Origin: Trematomus loennbergii
Taxonomy: Eukaryota > Chordata > Actinopteri > Perciformes > Nototheniidae
DNA length: 64,000 bases
Reading direction: 5' to 3'
NCBI GenBank assembly: GCA_012861695.1
Contig: JAAOOA010000002.1
Span: 36,163,244 to 36,227,243, forward strand
In this document: positions 36,578-47,700 of the stretch, one piece after another
How positions within the stretch are numbered: the stretch's first letter is position 1
How the letters are laid out: each line of letters starts with the position of its first letter
Position numbers and translations under genes: made by a program
The notes under the pieces: model-generated
Told to the model about the DNA's origin: nothing
Database searches by the model: none
Seen by the model: only the letters and a program-made list of their open reading frames with translations

Positions 36578-39098
36578 CTGTCATATCAAAAATACACCAG
36601 GCTTAATTCTGCTGTAATTTGCTAACAATACTTCGTAGAAATATTTCGTTTTTGTTTGGTGTGAAAGACAAAGGAACAATTATGTTGCTACAAAAGAGGT
36701 CTTAAATTAAATACTGCATCATCAGGTACACCAATTATCAAGATATATAACTCGGTGTGCTCTAGAGGAAAACATCCCACAGTTAAGTCGACAGTACCCA
36801 TAATTAACATCCAGCCAGTTTCATCACCCACCCACTCTGTAGATCAGCTCATCCTCTATTGGGTTTTCCTTCTTCTTGGTGGTGCTGTACATGCTGGAGG
36901 GTCTGCGCACAGCCTTCTGTCGAACATGACCCCTCCCCCGCTCGGGGACTTCACTCTTCTCTTCACATCGTCCGGTGACTGCAGGACATCGGACGGCTTG
37001 ACGGCACGCAGACGGTACGGACTCCCCTCACAGGCTGTTCGTACAGCAGCAAAGAGAAGGTGAACTCTCCCTCTGAGCGGATGGTGTATCCAACCTCGTA
37101 GGTGCCGTTCTTGTTGTCCGTCACCTCCGCTTCAGTGCACGCTCCATCTGCAGAGATGATCTCCGCCCTCAGAGCGGCATTACCAGTCTTCACTAGTTCC
37201 GCATCCTTGTCTTTAGTGGTGACTGTGACAGAAGTGTGCTGGCCGACCAGTGCATGTCGCAGGCCTTCCCCGGTGGCGACACTCGTGTGGCCTACTGTCC
37301 CCGTGGTGATCAGGACTCCCAGGTTCTGAATGGAGCGCCTCAGTCCATCCGTCTCTACCTGGCACTCCAGATGTCCATTCTCGTGAGGATGCTCAGGAAA
37401 GGTGTGTCTCGCCAGGGCACTGACCCGCTCACCCATCTGCTTCTGGACCAGCAGGACCTCTGTGGCGCTGCCATGGCTCAGGGCCTGCTCTGTGAAGTTG
37501 CAGCTGCTCTGGATGTTCTCTTTGCCCTGAAGCAAAGAGGTCAGCTGGGCTTGAAGCACCTGAAAGTGTCCAAAGAGACACAGGGAGATAGTCAGTTGTG
37601 ATTATATTAAAATGTGATGTTTACAAAAAAAGGAATCATCAGAAAGACCTCAGACCTTCTGCTTGGTGCTGCAGATGTTTTCCACCTCTGTAATGAGGGC
37701 AGTCTTGCGTTGGTGTAAGGCCTTCTCCAGCTCGTCAAAAGTGTTACTGATTTCAGTCACTGCCTCATTTTTCCGCTCAGTAAGCTGCTTGGAGATCACA
37801 CTTACAAGGTCAATGGCAGCCGTCAGCTGAGGTAGTCTGCCAGAAAAAAGATAACATTTCAATTTAGCATGCTTCACATTTTCCATTACTACCGAGATCT
37901 ACCAAATGCAATCACATAATTCATTGGAATGAAAATCGTACCTGTTGCGCACAGCGTCCAGCTGATTCTTTAGCGCTGACTTATGCTGTTCCAGCACATC
38001 CCTCAGAGGAACTGTCACATGTTCCCGATGTTCCCCTTCTGTGCACTCCAGACACATGGCTGTTTCACATGACTCGCAGTAAAACTCCATCACCTGCAGA
38101 TGGTGCAGTGGAGCATGAAACACCAACCATCATATTTTCATGAACATATTTGCTTACATAAGAAGACATTTTTTATATTAATAGATCTGACTGATTATTG
38201 AATAACGTTGGCCCTTTTGCTTTAGCTTACCTTGCCCTCGTGGTTGGGGCAGGAGAGGGGCTGACAGGCTGTAGCTGCACTGGCCGACTCAAGGACATTA
38301 CAGGCCTCAGGTCGGCTGCACTCTGGGTCTCGTTGTAACACTTCCATTAGGTTTGTGATGAAGAAGTTGTTCTGCAGGGCTGCCACACCCTTCTCTGGCA
38401 AGATAGAGGTCTGTCTGCACACTGGACAGGACAGCGTCAAAGACTGGGGAGGGATGTAGTTCTGTAGACATCTACGCAGAGGAAGATGAAGATTTTAATA
38501 ACTGTACTATTGGTCCCATGTGTGGAAATAACTGCTTCTTGCCAAAAATACTGTCTGCCAGCTCAGAGTGGTTAGTGTCTTACATCAAGCAGAAGCCATG
38601 ATGAGAGAAAAGCTGGCATAAGTGGTGTGATTTTGGGCCATTATACATGTTATCCATTATACATACAATGTCTATATAACTTACTGCAGGCAAAAATAAT
38701 ATGATGCACTCGTTTTAATGTAATCATTTTCTGAATTTCGCACATTGAAAAAATCCGTCGTAGTTCATCTTGTCCTAAAAAAGTTGAAATCTGTCTCAGA
38801 TTTAAATGTAGCTTTTTATTAGTTACCAATTGTTTTACTGTGTATCTTTCTAATGTCATATTCATATTACAGTATTAGTTTGTCAGTCACCTGTAAAGCG
38901 CTTTGAGCTGTTTTGTATGAAATTTGTTGTACCAATAAAGTTTGATTGACTGGTTTAAAGCTTACTTCTCGCAGAAGTGTGTAGGCAGGGCAGGACCTTT
39001 GGGTTGTGATAATGGTCCAAACAGATGCTGCAGACCAGGAACTGCTTGTCTATCTGCCGGACCACAGGGCTGGTGCTGCCGGTCTCACGCTTGGCCAT
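34362..39098 (-). CDS. trim3: TRIM3, RING/B-box/filamin/NHL E3 ubiquitin ligase
   Basis: TRIM3 (BERP) is a brain-enriched ubiquitin ligase of the TRIM-NHL group. It is linked to the scaffold GKAP at synapses and to the myosin V/alpha-actinin-4 recycling complex. Minus-strand exons, 5' to 3': 39098-38966, 38471-38231, 38093-37942, 37836-37656, 37559-36832, 36577-36474, 36329-36162, 36035-35867, 35035-34965, 34750-34610, 34514-34362. With three missing bases added back (one in the first exon, two in 36832-37559) the total is 2244 nt, or 747 residues; human TRIM3 is 744 as I recall. The start is MAKRE, as in TRIM3, not TRIM2. TAG follows VYRYLQ. TRIM2 was considered, but the start, the segment [16 protein letters not shown] and the NHL sequence favour TRIM3. 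Confidence 0.94.
36076..36135. repeat. GTGTGTGAA tandem repeat
   Basis: About six copies of a 9-base unit (GTGTGTGAA and a GTGTGAA variant) in a 126-bp trim3 intron. It lies directly next to the donor of the exon ending at 36162 and leaves little unique intron sequence. Confidence 0.85.
36832..37559 (-). other. trim3: trim3 coiled-coil end and filamin repeat exon, two bases missing
   Basis: This 728-nt exon starts [15 protein letters not shown] and holds the filamin/ABP280 repeat ([49 protein letters not shown]). After P-V-R-G the frame shifts: S-P-Y-R-L-R follows one base out (near 37023). A second break after SPSGGG (near 36930-36935, in a C/G run) precedes [15 protein letters not shown] and [12 protein letters not shown]. 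Phases require 730 nt; 728 are present. The borders (CTTTCAG before, GTGGGT after) are intact. Confidence 0.9.
37656..38093 (-). other. trim3: trim3 B-box 2 and coiled coil (two exons)
   Basis: The B-box begins at the end of the previous exon (CPNHEGK) and continues in exon 37942-38093 as [16 protein letters not shown] and EGEHREH, with the conserved Cys/His zinc ligands. The coiled coil follows in [19 protein letters not shown] and exon 37656-37836 ([36 protein letters not shown]). It serves dimerisation. Both exons are intact. Confidence 0.92.
38231..39098 (-). other. trim3: trim3 start and RING domain (two exons), one base missing
   Basis: The ATG at 39098 begins [13 protein letters not shown] and [10 protein letters not shown]. 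The RING cysteines follow as C-S-I-C, PCLHxFC, then CLQNYI and SCPVC across the intron 38472-38965. In the first exon the expected H-T-F-C-E reads one base short (TTT given as TT, near 38975). The exon is 133 nt where the phase of the next exon needs 134. The RING recruits the E2 enzyme. Intron sequence 38882-38953 resembles the 3' tail of an L2-type LINE. Confidence 0.9.
38882..38953. repeat. LINE-like 3' tail fragment
   Basis: It contains CTGTAAAGCGCTTTGAGCTG and ends TACCAATAAAGTTTGATTG, the kind of tail (aaagcgctttgag then short repeats) left by L2/RTE-type elements in fish. It is a short fragment in the first trim3 coding intron; the family call is from pattern memory only. Confidence 0.4.
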
Positions 39099-39137
39099 GG
39101 TAACAGACATTCAAAGGGTGATCAGGGACCACTTAAC
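39099..39137 (-). other. trim3: trim3 5' untranslated sequence in the first coding exon
   Basis: On the minus strand a good acceptor (GTGTGTGCAG, CTGCACACAC on +) precedes GTTAAGTGG at 39137. The ATG thus lies 39 bases into its exon, and at least one non-coding 5' exon must lie further upstream (higher coordinates). I could not locate it with confidence. Confidence 0.65.
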
Positions 39138-39546
39138 CTGCACACACAGGGAGAGAAAAACAGGAGAAAGGTCAAGAAAGCCTTAAGGAAATGCTCAAAC
39201 GGGGTGAGGAGGGCGTGTTTGCTTACCCTCAGCAGGAGCAAAGGAAGGGATGAGTCATAATGCTGTTAATAAAAAAAAAACCTCATCTAAATCCTGCACT
39301 GTATCTGCTAGGATTTTATGCTTTCCCTCACTTATTAAACCGTGTCAGTAGGATGAGCTTCTTTTTTCACAAACACCTGCATAGCCAGAGGTTGTTTGAC
39401 TCTATAAATGCAAACCCTTACAAGCTAATGCAGTGGAGGAAAAAATGTATGTGATGCAACACCATGGGGCAGAACAACTATGCAGTCTAGGAGCCAACAT
39501 GTCTGCGTTTGCAGTGGTTTTAAAAGTGTAGTATATGTGTATTTAT

Positions 39547-39814
39547 TAGGGCTGTCAGTCGATTAAAATATTTAATCGCATGATTGTCCATAGTTAATCG
39601 CGATTAATCGCACATTTTTTATCTGTTCTAAATGTACCTTAGAGGGATATTTTTCAAGTTTTTAATACTCTTATCAACATATGAGTGGACAACTATGCTT
39701 TATATGTTTGTTTATTATCAATTGAACAATGACAAATATTCTCATGAATATTAAACACAACAACCTCTGAACATTACAAATATTCGCCTCAATTCAACCT
39801 AGAACCTCTCATAC

Positions 39815-39868
<54 letters not shown>

Positions 39869-40396
39869 TGTGTGTGTGTGTGGTGTGTGTGTGTGTTGTG
39901 TGTGTGTGTGTGTAGAGGATCGTTGGAGCTATGTGCAGCTCAAGGCATATATGCCTGTGTGTATGAGCTGTGTTGCGGCACTATCCGTGCTGAGTGTGCT
40001 GTCTGGCTACCTGCATAAAGTCAAGTGCTCGGCGCAGTTGTCGGCGAAATGTCGCTCTGTTTTCATTGAAACAGCTCCTTATATCCGTTAGTGCAGCTAG
40101 CTAGCACCAGATGCTAACAACAACACGTAAGGTGTGCTTCGCTCTCGCCACACATACACACACCCTCCCGGTCCTCCCGATGGCCAGTCGGGCCTGCCGG
40201 TGAGCGTGGAAGTGTGGTCTGCCACAAGCGGGCAGCAGGAGCGGGGCTGTCAGCATCAGCTTGTAGATGGTATTTAAACTCGATGCGCTCTGAAACTACG
40301 GCGGCCGAGGACATGCGTTAATCGCGTTAAAATAATTAGTGGCGTTAATTTTTTTTTGCGTTAACGCGTTATTAACGCGTTAACTTGACAGCCCTA
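39547..40396. mobile_element. Non-autonomous hAT-type DNA transposon with 8-bp target duplication
   Basis: The inverted ends read TAGGGCTGTCAG and TTGACAGCCCTA. Each is flanked by the same 8 bases, GTATTTAT (39539-39546 and 40397-40404), the target-site length of the hAT superfamily. Subterminal sequence is rich in TTAATCGCGATTAATCGC-like and GTTAACGCG palindromes. A GT microsatellite (39821-39913) lies inside. No transposase frame is present. Confidence 0.85.
39821..39913. repeat. (GT)n microsatellite inside the hAT-type element
   Basis: About 93 bases of GT dinucleotide with a few GG and TTG breaks, between the element's terminal repeats. Confidence 0.95.
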
Positions 40397-40897
40397 GTAT
40401 TTATAAATATGATGAAGGCTGAAATGTATCTAGTATAATTCCTGCCATTATTTTACCATACACTGTGTCTTCCATTTTATTGTTTTTAACATTTGTTAAA
40501 TTCTGGGTTATGAGTGTATGCCTGCTCGCTCTCAGATGGTTGTTGCTGTTACATGAAATTGTATCACTGGGTCAAGCTCAGATTATCTCAGTGTGCCAAT
40601 GACATGTTGTACATCCGTCATATTGTACATAAACACATAAAGGATTACATTAACACCAAAAACAGTCATGTGATTGATACATCTTCTTTACAAATAGCAT
40701 CATCCTGTATTAACCTAATGTAATCCACAATATGTCATGCATTGGTCTGGTAAAGATTTTAAATTGCGGTTATTGTAACAGTACAAATACTTTCGATCAA
40801 TTTCTCTTTACAAATTGGTATATTAAGCTCGCTGTTACAATGTTTTCCCTCAGAGGAAACTGAGACACAACATTGTAGAGAGATCGTATCAGTACAC

Positions 40898-40956
40898 GCT
40901 CTTTGTCAATATCCACTCGCTCTTTGTCAATATCCACTCGCTCTGTCAATTTCACT
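40898..40956. repeat. 21-bp tandem repeat, 2.8 copies
   Basis: The unit GCTCTTTGTCAATATCCACTC is present exactly twice (40898-40918 and 40919-40939), followed by a degenerate third copy. Confidence 0.85.
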
Positions 40957-43845
40957 TACTTTCGGATGCCGCTCTTGTTGTCATGTCTGCCATGCAACAT
41001 CCTCCAACAACCTTGAGAATGCAATCTACTTCTACTACTAGATTAAATTACAATTACTGTAAAAACTGTGGCAAAAGCAAGTCATTGTTTTGAAACCAAA
41101 AGCGAAAATGCTGCTGTAAGATATCCTCTGTGTCAATCAGACTTATTTCAAAAGTAAAATCTTTAATACACTACTTTATAAACAAAGAATCTAACAAATA
41201 GGAGGTATTTCAAAAGGGAATGGGGTTAACATTCAGAAAGCTTAATATTGACACAAATAGATTATATGCATGACTTTGTAGCACTAATCAATAATAAATA
41301 ATCAATGTCAGCAAGACTGGAATCCAATCAACAACTTGAGCTATATTAATTATATAGATTATTTATTTTTAGTTTTATGTATCTGATAAAGGATTCAAGC
41401 AAACAAACATGTTTCACAAGAATAAGGACACCCTATGTAATGCCATCCAAAACACCAAAAGGACACCAAACATCTAAAAGATGCATGATAAAAACATATC
41501 CACTCAGCTGAGAAAAGACTCTATTGATTTGGCGTGAATATTCCAGTTAGTAGCCATGATCCATAAGTCATCATTGCTAAGAAATGACACACAAGCCTTT
41601 TCTTAGAAGGCAATATAAACTCATTAACCAGCTCTATGTACTGTAAAACCTCACCTCATCTTTCATTCATTCATTCATTTTTCCAGGGTTTGTAATTTCT
41701 CTTTTAGGTTTTATCTACATACAGTAGCTTCTCTCTAAATCTGACCTGGATCAGGCTAACTGTCAGGCCTGCACATCAGCTAGCACCAAGAGCTAAAGCT
41801 TCCCACTCTGTCTTTTGACACCTCTGACAAAAATAGCTAGGGCCCTTTTCTTTGAGAGTAAGAAGAGGAAGCTTTGAAACGCCACTCCCCAAATTCCTAC
41901 TAGTTCCTTCCCTTGACTCTTAGCTCGCTAGGTTCAGGCCCCACCTGTCGGAGAAGGGGCTAAAATCCACAGTGAACTGGGCTGCCTGTTTCACATGAGC
42001 GAGCCTCAGAGGCAGCTGTCCCTCGCTGCAACTCAGAGCAGCGAGCTCTAACAATGGCATTCCAGATCTGCTCACAGCTCACCCCTCTTCCCCTCCCTTC
42101 ATCTATGTTCCCTCTCTCTATTGTCCTCTCATTTTCTCTTCTCTCCGAACCACATAAATGCACTCATAGCATCAGAGGGCCTGATTTCAGCAACAGACGT
42201 CTTGCAGCTGGGATTGTTTAAGGCATTGTTGCTCTTGCCAAGTGACGACATGGCCTATAGACTGAGGAGCTCCGTCGAGCCCTTTCAGTGTGCAAACAGC
42301 CAGCCCATCCCCGACCCGCTCTGCCTCCCCTCCTCTTGTCTCCCCTTTAAGAGCCCTCCCCTCCCTGCACTGCCTTTCCTGCACATGGACTCTGAATTGC
42401 AGCAGCTGAACGGTGACATCAGGAGGAAGCTTGAGGAACCAAAGCCCTCAGGCTCCTCCCTTTTCGGCTGGCTAGCCTTTAGCCTTTAGCATTGCAACAG
42501 CCCCCCGCCCTCCCTCTCGCTTCCTCCCTGCCTTCCAGCAGCCCCTCTTGGCTGAAAAAGGACCTTTCTTTAAAACAGTCTCTCCCTTCCAGTAGCTCAG
42601 GGTCTAGCTTGTGCTTAAAGGAGAGCTGGATCATAGGAGCAAAAATGTATTGAATTATAAACAGAAAAAGACAAAAAAAACATACTTCAAATAATTTCTG
42701 ATTGCAGATTGTTTGGATATAGAACTTAAGCCTAAACATATCATACATATGTTCTATAAAATAGTGAAGCCTAGCATATCCTAGTTATGTATAGTACAGT
42801 CAAATCTTCCTTAAACTGTTAAATATAAAACGGCAGTAGACAGCTAGATTAAAAATAGCTCTGATAAAAATGTGAGACATACAGTAACACTGCCAGTAGA
42901 CCAGAGACCTAAATCTGCAGTATACTGGAATGTTTAAAGCAATCATGTGACTGCATCCTCTTCAAAGCTCTGTCACAGGAACTGCATGATCAGCACTTCA
43001 TACAGATGAGGTCAGTCTTCCAACTGTGTTTTTCCTCTGTACTGTATCCGTCACACTGGAACATGACGCCTGTGAAAACATCCACCAAATATCAATGTTG
43101 TTCTTACAATCAGCTGTTTGACTGCAAAGCTTGCCACTCTCACCCTGCATTACAGGTAATTGGCTTAATGTCCTCCTGTAGGGTCAGGCCCCGTCTGCCA
43201 TCTGGATTACTGTGTCTCACAGACTCTGGGCAAGTCAATTAAAATCTGAAGGCTTTAAACAAACACCTTACACAAACTAATACACTACCCACTGCTGCTA
43301 TACCACCAGTGAAGCAGGGACTGGCAATGCGTGTCTATAGACCAGACTATAAGAAGTGATTCCACCAGGTGAAGTGATTGTGCTAAACGGCTTTCACCTG
43401 AAGGCAGGCACATCTAGTATGAACGGTTTAATTGGATTTCGGGCGGCATGAGCTTACAATCAGAGAAAACATTTCTCTTAGCATAGTCAGCTTGAGGGAC
43501 GGTTGCCATGCCTTGCTCTTTATCTATCCCATAAAATGCTGCTTAACTTTGTAGTTGTGTGTAATGAACTTAGAGATGCCAATTTCTCTGCTAATTATTC
43601 AAATTAAAATAAAGAGACATTTTTTTGCCTTGTGACTATTGGACGGAATGAGTAATTCCCAACCTCAACCCAAATAGTCAGACAATGATGTAATAATTAT
43701 TTCACCAATAGTTTTTTCTTTTAATTATTTATGAGACCTATTATATAAGAATCTGTAGAACATATGTACCCTTTGTCAAATTAGGTCACTCCCACAGTGT
43801 GATGCAGAAATAATCTATGAATAATTGATCATGTATTTTCATTTT

Positions 43846-44793
43846 TAGGCGCCGTTTACACGAGGAGAAAACTGCTTGTATCTGCATAGTTTCGCGTGCG
43901 TATAGCCCTATTATTTACACGAGGCCGATAGAAACTGACCCCACAAACAATAACGGGTCCCAAGGTGGATAGATTTGCAAACGAAACGCTCTGGGGGGTC
44001 AACCGAGTTCGTGTAATCACCTCTATACGAATATTTCCTGGAAAAATAGGATAGCCCCGCCTCTCCTGCTCACTGCTGTACTAGCAACTATCAAAAATAG
44101 CTGTGTTAATTAAACGCACAAGGGGTTCTTGAATGAAATAATATTATAAAAGGCAAACCGAATTGTTAACGCCCAATATACTCCTTAAACAAAATAAACA
44201 GAGTCAGATTTCATGCATTGATCCATTATATTGACAAAGGTGCATCTCACCCGGTGTTTGTAGAGAATATCTCTTTCTGAGCCGTCCTCTCGATGCAATA
44301 TCCACAGAGACGTGCTTCTTGGTTTCTTTCAGTTAACTTCCCCGTTGCATTTATCCATATGCTGAGGAAATTACTATATCCCGCTGAATACCAGCAATCG
44401 CCACACACACTGACTTCCTCCTGTCAGTAGCTACTGCTAGTGCTACTGCTACTGACCATGCTACAGATATTAGTGCAAAAATATACAGCTCCTCTACCAC
44501 AACCATCAGCAACAACAGATTCGGTTTCTTTCAGTTTCAGTTTCAGGGCTTAAACAGAAGGGTAGCCATGGCAACATTGCTGCGGGGCTGCTCCAGGCTG
44601 CTCTTCTTCGCGCTTTTGGTGTATTTTGGCGGAAGTTACAGCGCCACTTACAGTCCCAGCATATGTACTACAGCGTTTCCAGCGGCCTCGTTTAAACAGA
44701 CACGTTAAATGAAACAAATGCATGTGAACGGAAGACTTTTTTGAATACGCATACTGTGCATAAACGCAAACGGTCCCGTGTGAGCGGGGCCTA
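43846..44793. mobile_element. Probable non-autonomous DNA transposon with degenerate inverted ends
   Basis: The left end TAGGCGCCGTTTACACGAGG resembles the reverse complement of the right end (TAGGCCCCGCTCACACGGGA). Copies of the TTTACACGAGG motif recur just inside. The interior is GC-richer than its surroundings and has no transposase frame. I could not find a clear target duplication, so the superfamily is left open. Confidence 0.6.
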
Positions 44794-47700
44794 ACAGTTC
44801 ATGGAAATAAATAATCCACAGGATAATATTCACTATTTGTTTTCAAACATTTTGGTAGAGAATAGTTCAAGGTGGAAACGGTTTGGAACAAACAACGTTG
44901 TATTCTTTTTTTTACTTGGACATGGTTCGATAAATAAGATGCCATATTGATTTTGTTCCGTGCTTTGACCACTACAAATCAAATTCCATTCAGAAGTTGT
45001 TGCTGGGGTGGTGATAGATATCTCATTGGCATAGATCTTGAAGAGGTGGCTAATATAACTAAATAGTGTACTGAGTTTGATTGTCTGGTATCTCTACATA
45101 TCAGAATACAGCAAATGCATGCAAAGTTAAACAAAATAATCTGATATCTTTCCAATAACTGTTTTTACCCTGTCCATTGCATGTCTACTACAGTCATATA
45201 ATTGCGATAGGATCCCACTGAAACCTGAGGAACGAAACTGTGACTACTCAGGATGTTTGCACTTCAAGTGCTATAAAAGTGTTTTCCCCTTCCCTTCCTT
45301 TTCCCATGTTTGAGTAAGACGTGAGCACCTTTTCTTCAGACTGCATTCAGTGTTTAAGTTCATGTTTCAGTTTACAATTTTGTATGAACCAGTGTTAGAT
45401 TATCTGCACCATTGTTTAGAAATCGTTTTAGTAATTCTGTGATATGTGCTATGTGTCACAGCAGAGAGAGCTTCAGACTAAAGACTTTTCCAACCAGGGC
45501 CCTGGACGATGTGCTGTCAAGATTTGGTTTAAATATAGACTTAAGTTTATGTTTCCATCCACATATGTTGTGTCGCTGCGCATGTGTCATCATGCAGTAA
45601 TTGTTCCTGCCTATACACGGCCTGAGCAGAAAGAGCAGAGATCTCATTTTGAATAAACTCCTGATTACTGATTAGAATTGATTTGGTGACATTAAAACTA
45701 TGTAGATACTAACGAAGAAATAGTTTTCACTGAGAGAAGAAGAGGGAAATATTTACTATTCATTAACTGCATCTCTAAAAAGCATTACAAATGTGGCTTT
45801 TTTATGTTTCCCATAGGCAGCAAAGTAATAAACAAATGAAAATGAATCATGATAACATCAAATTCAGTCAAGCGCGACTCATTTTCCGATTTGTATCCAA
45901 ATAACCCTTTTGCCTTTTAGAGCAACAAGGCTGAGACACATCTGAGAACAACATATCTGTAGAATACCATTTCTGAAATTACCTTTCTGTGTTTTGGGTG
46001 TTAAGGGGCTGTTTTGGGGCCAGTGAAGGTGCCTGGCTCTATGATGACTCATCAATCATTATTCAACACAAAAAACCTGCTACTCAAAACTAACAAGCCC
46101 CCCTTACACTTCATCCGTCTCAATGCATCAGTCTCTGTCAGAGTGGATGTTGGGATCACATGATGAAAGGAAACTACTACTTGGGCAACTGCTGTTTCAT
46201 GTTAATTTTCTATTGATGGAGCTCATCTAATCCACAACTGGGCCCAGTGTTTGTATTTGTATTTTATGACTCAGTCTGGGTGCATAGGGATATATCTTAA
46301 AATATGACAAATGTCTGGCCAAACATTGCTGACTAAGTGTGTGCATTACAACAAGTAAATAATAACGAAACTATGCCAATTGCGCAATTGGTTACTTTAC
46401 TTCAAAAAGACTAGCATTGAAGAGGTCTATTATATACCTTTGTCTGCAGAAATTAGATTGATGTGATCTGACACCTAATGAGAGAAAGTGACCACATCAT
46501 GTCAAGCACATTATTTAGCAGCGCTTTTAATCAACAGTGACACAAAAAGGGAGTCAGGAGACATGTGTGTCCCTCCCACTTTTACAAAGAGTTGCAGAAG
46601 GCATTGCAGCATGCAGGCAGGGAGTCTGTAGGCACAACTTGCATTGCAGGTGTTTATAAAAGGTCCATCAGTGCACAAGCCCCTGCATCCAACCCTTATC
46701 CACCTGCAGTAATGACTAGCGAGGTAGAAACAGGATGTACAGTATTTAACATGTTATCCTGTCTGAATACACTGCCATTGGTTTGCTCTATGATTTGATT
46801 CCTAGTAGTCATTGTGTTTCTGAAAATAATTGCCAATGACAAATGGATGTTCATTATGAATGATGAACTGGTTGAGCAACACAAATGTTTTTTTTAATAA
46901 ACGTACTGCAACAGTGCTGAATGGTCTGAGCAACAGCAGAGATTTGTGTTGTGTTTTGTTTACTTCATATAACTCAGTAGTCAAGCTATCATTAATAAAG
47001 GGTTGTCACATGTTTGACAGGTTACACCTTTAAAAAAAATGTTTTATTTTGTCTTGGCCGGAAGCACTGCATCATGTGGGTTTTAAGATGTTTTTGTCTA
47101 CATTGTTCATTCAAAATAAGGATGGTATTTAAGTACAATAGCAACAATATACAATAAAGCAAGTATCAACCCTGTACATCCTTGTGCAATGATGGTGAAG
47201 CTTTAACCCTAAAATCGACTGATGGCTGGCTTGGACTGTAAATGTACTCCCATCTAATATTCATTATGCATGTTATATCATCTTTGATGCGATAACATTT
47301 TTTATGAGGTTATGTTATACTTGTGAGGCCTCACGTACATTACCTTAACAATATGCCCCCAACCAGTCAAAGTGCTGACTTGTGAAATAGCCAAGTCTAA
47401 AAATGTGTTTCTGGAAAATCCATCTTAAAAGGGAAGGACAATTACAGTCTAACAATTGGCTTTGATCAATCTTTAGTGAGACCTACAATACATACAGTAT
47501 AATGAGCAGAATACAATCGGTTGCAGTCAATATAAATATGTAGTTCCTAGTCTGAAAATGGGCCAGGAAGTAATACAAAAAAAAATAGATATAAAAATGA
47601 CCAAATGTAGGCTATAGGATGCTTTTATCGTGAACAGCAATGGTCTGACCTTTACCCATCTTTATTTTAAGAAACAGACAGAAATGTAAAGGATAACCCT

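Noticed and set aside
34362..39098. Identification of the second gene as TRIM2
   Set aside because: MAKRE start, the coiled-coil segment and NHL motifs agree with TRIM3 better than TRIM2.
10502..39098. frem2 and trim3 as decayed pseudogenes
   Set aside because: Splice sites, phases and nearly all codons are intact; the only defects are isolated one-base losses, the same kind as in the third gene. Sequencing error is more likely, though not proven.
42121..42489. 122-residue frame in a pyrimidine-rich stretch
   Set aside because: No recognisable domain or gene context; base composition explains the open frame.
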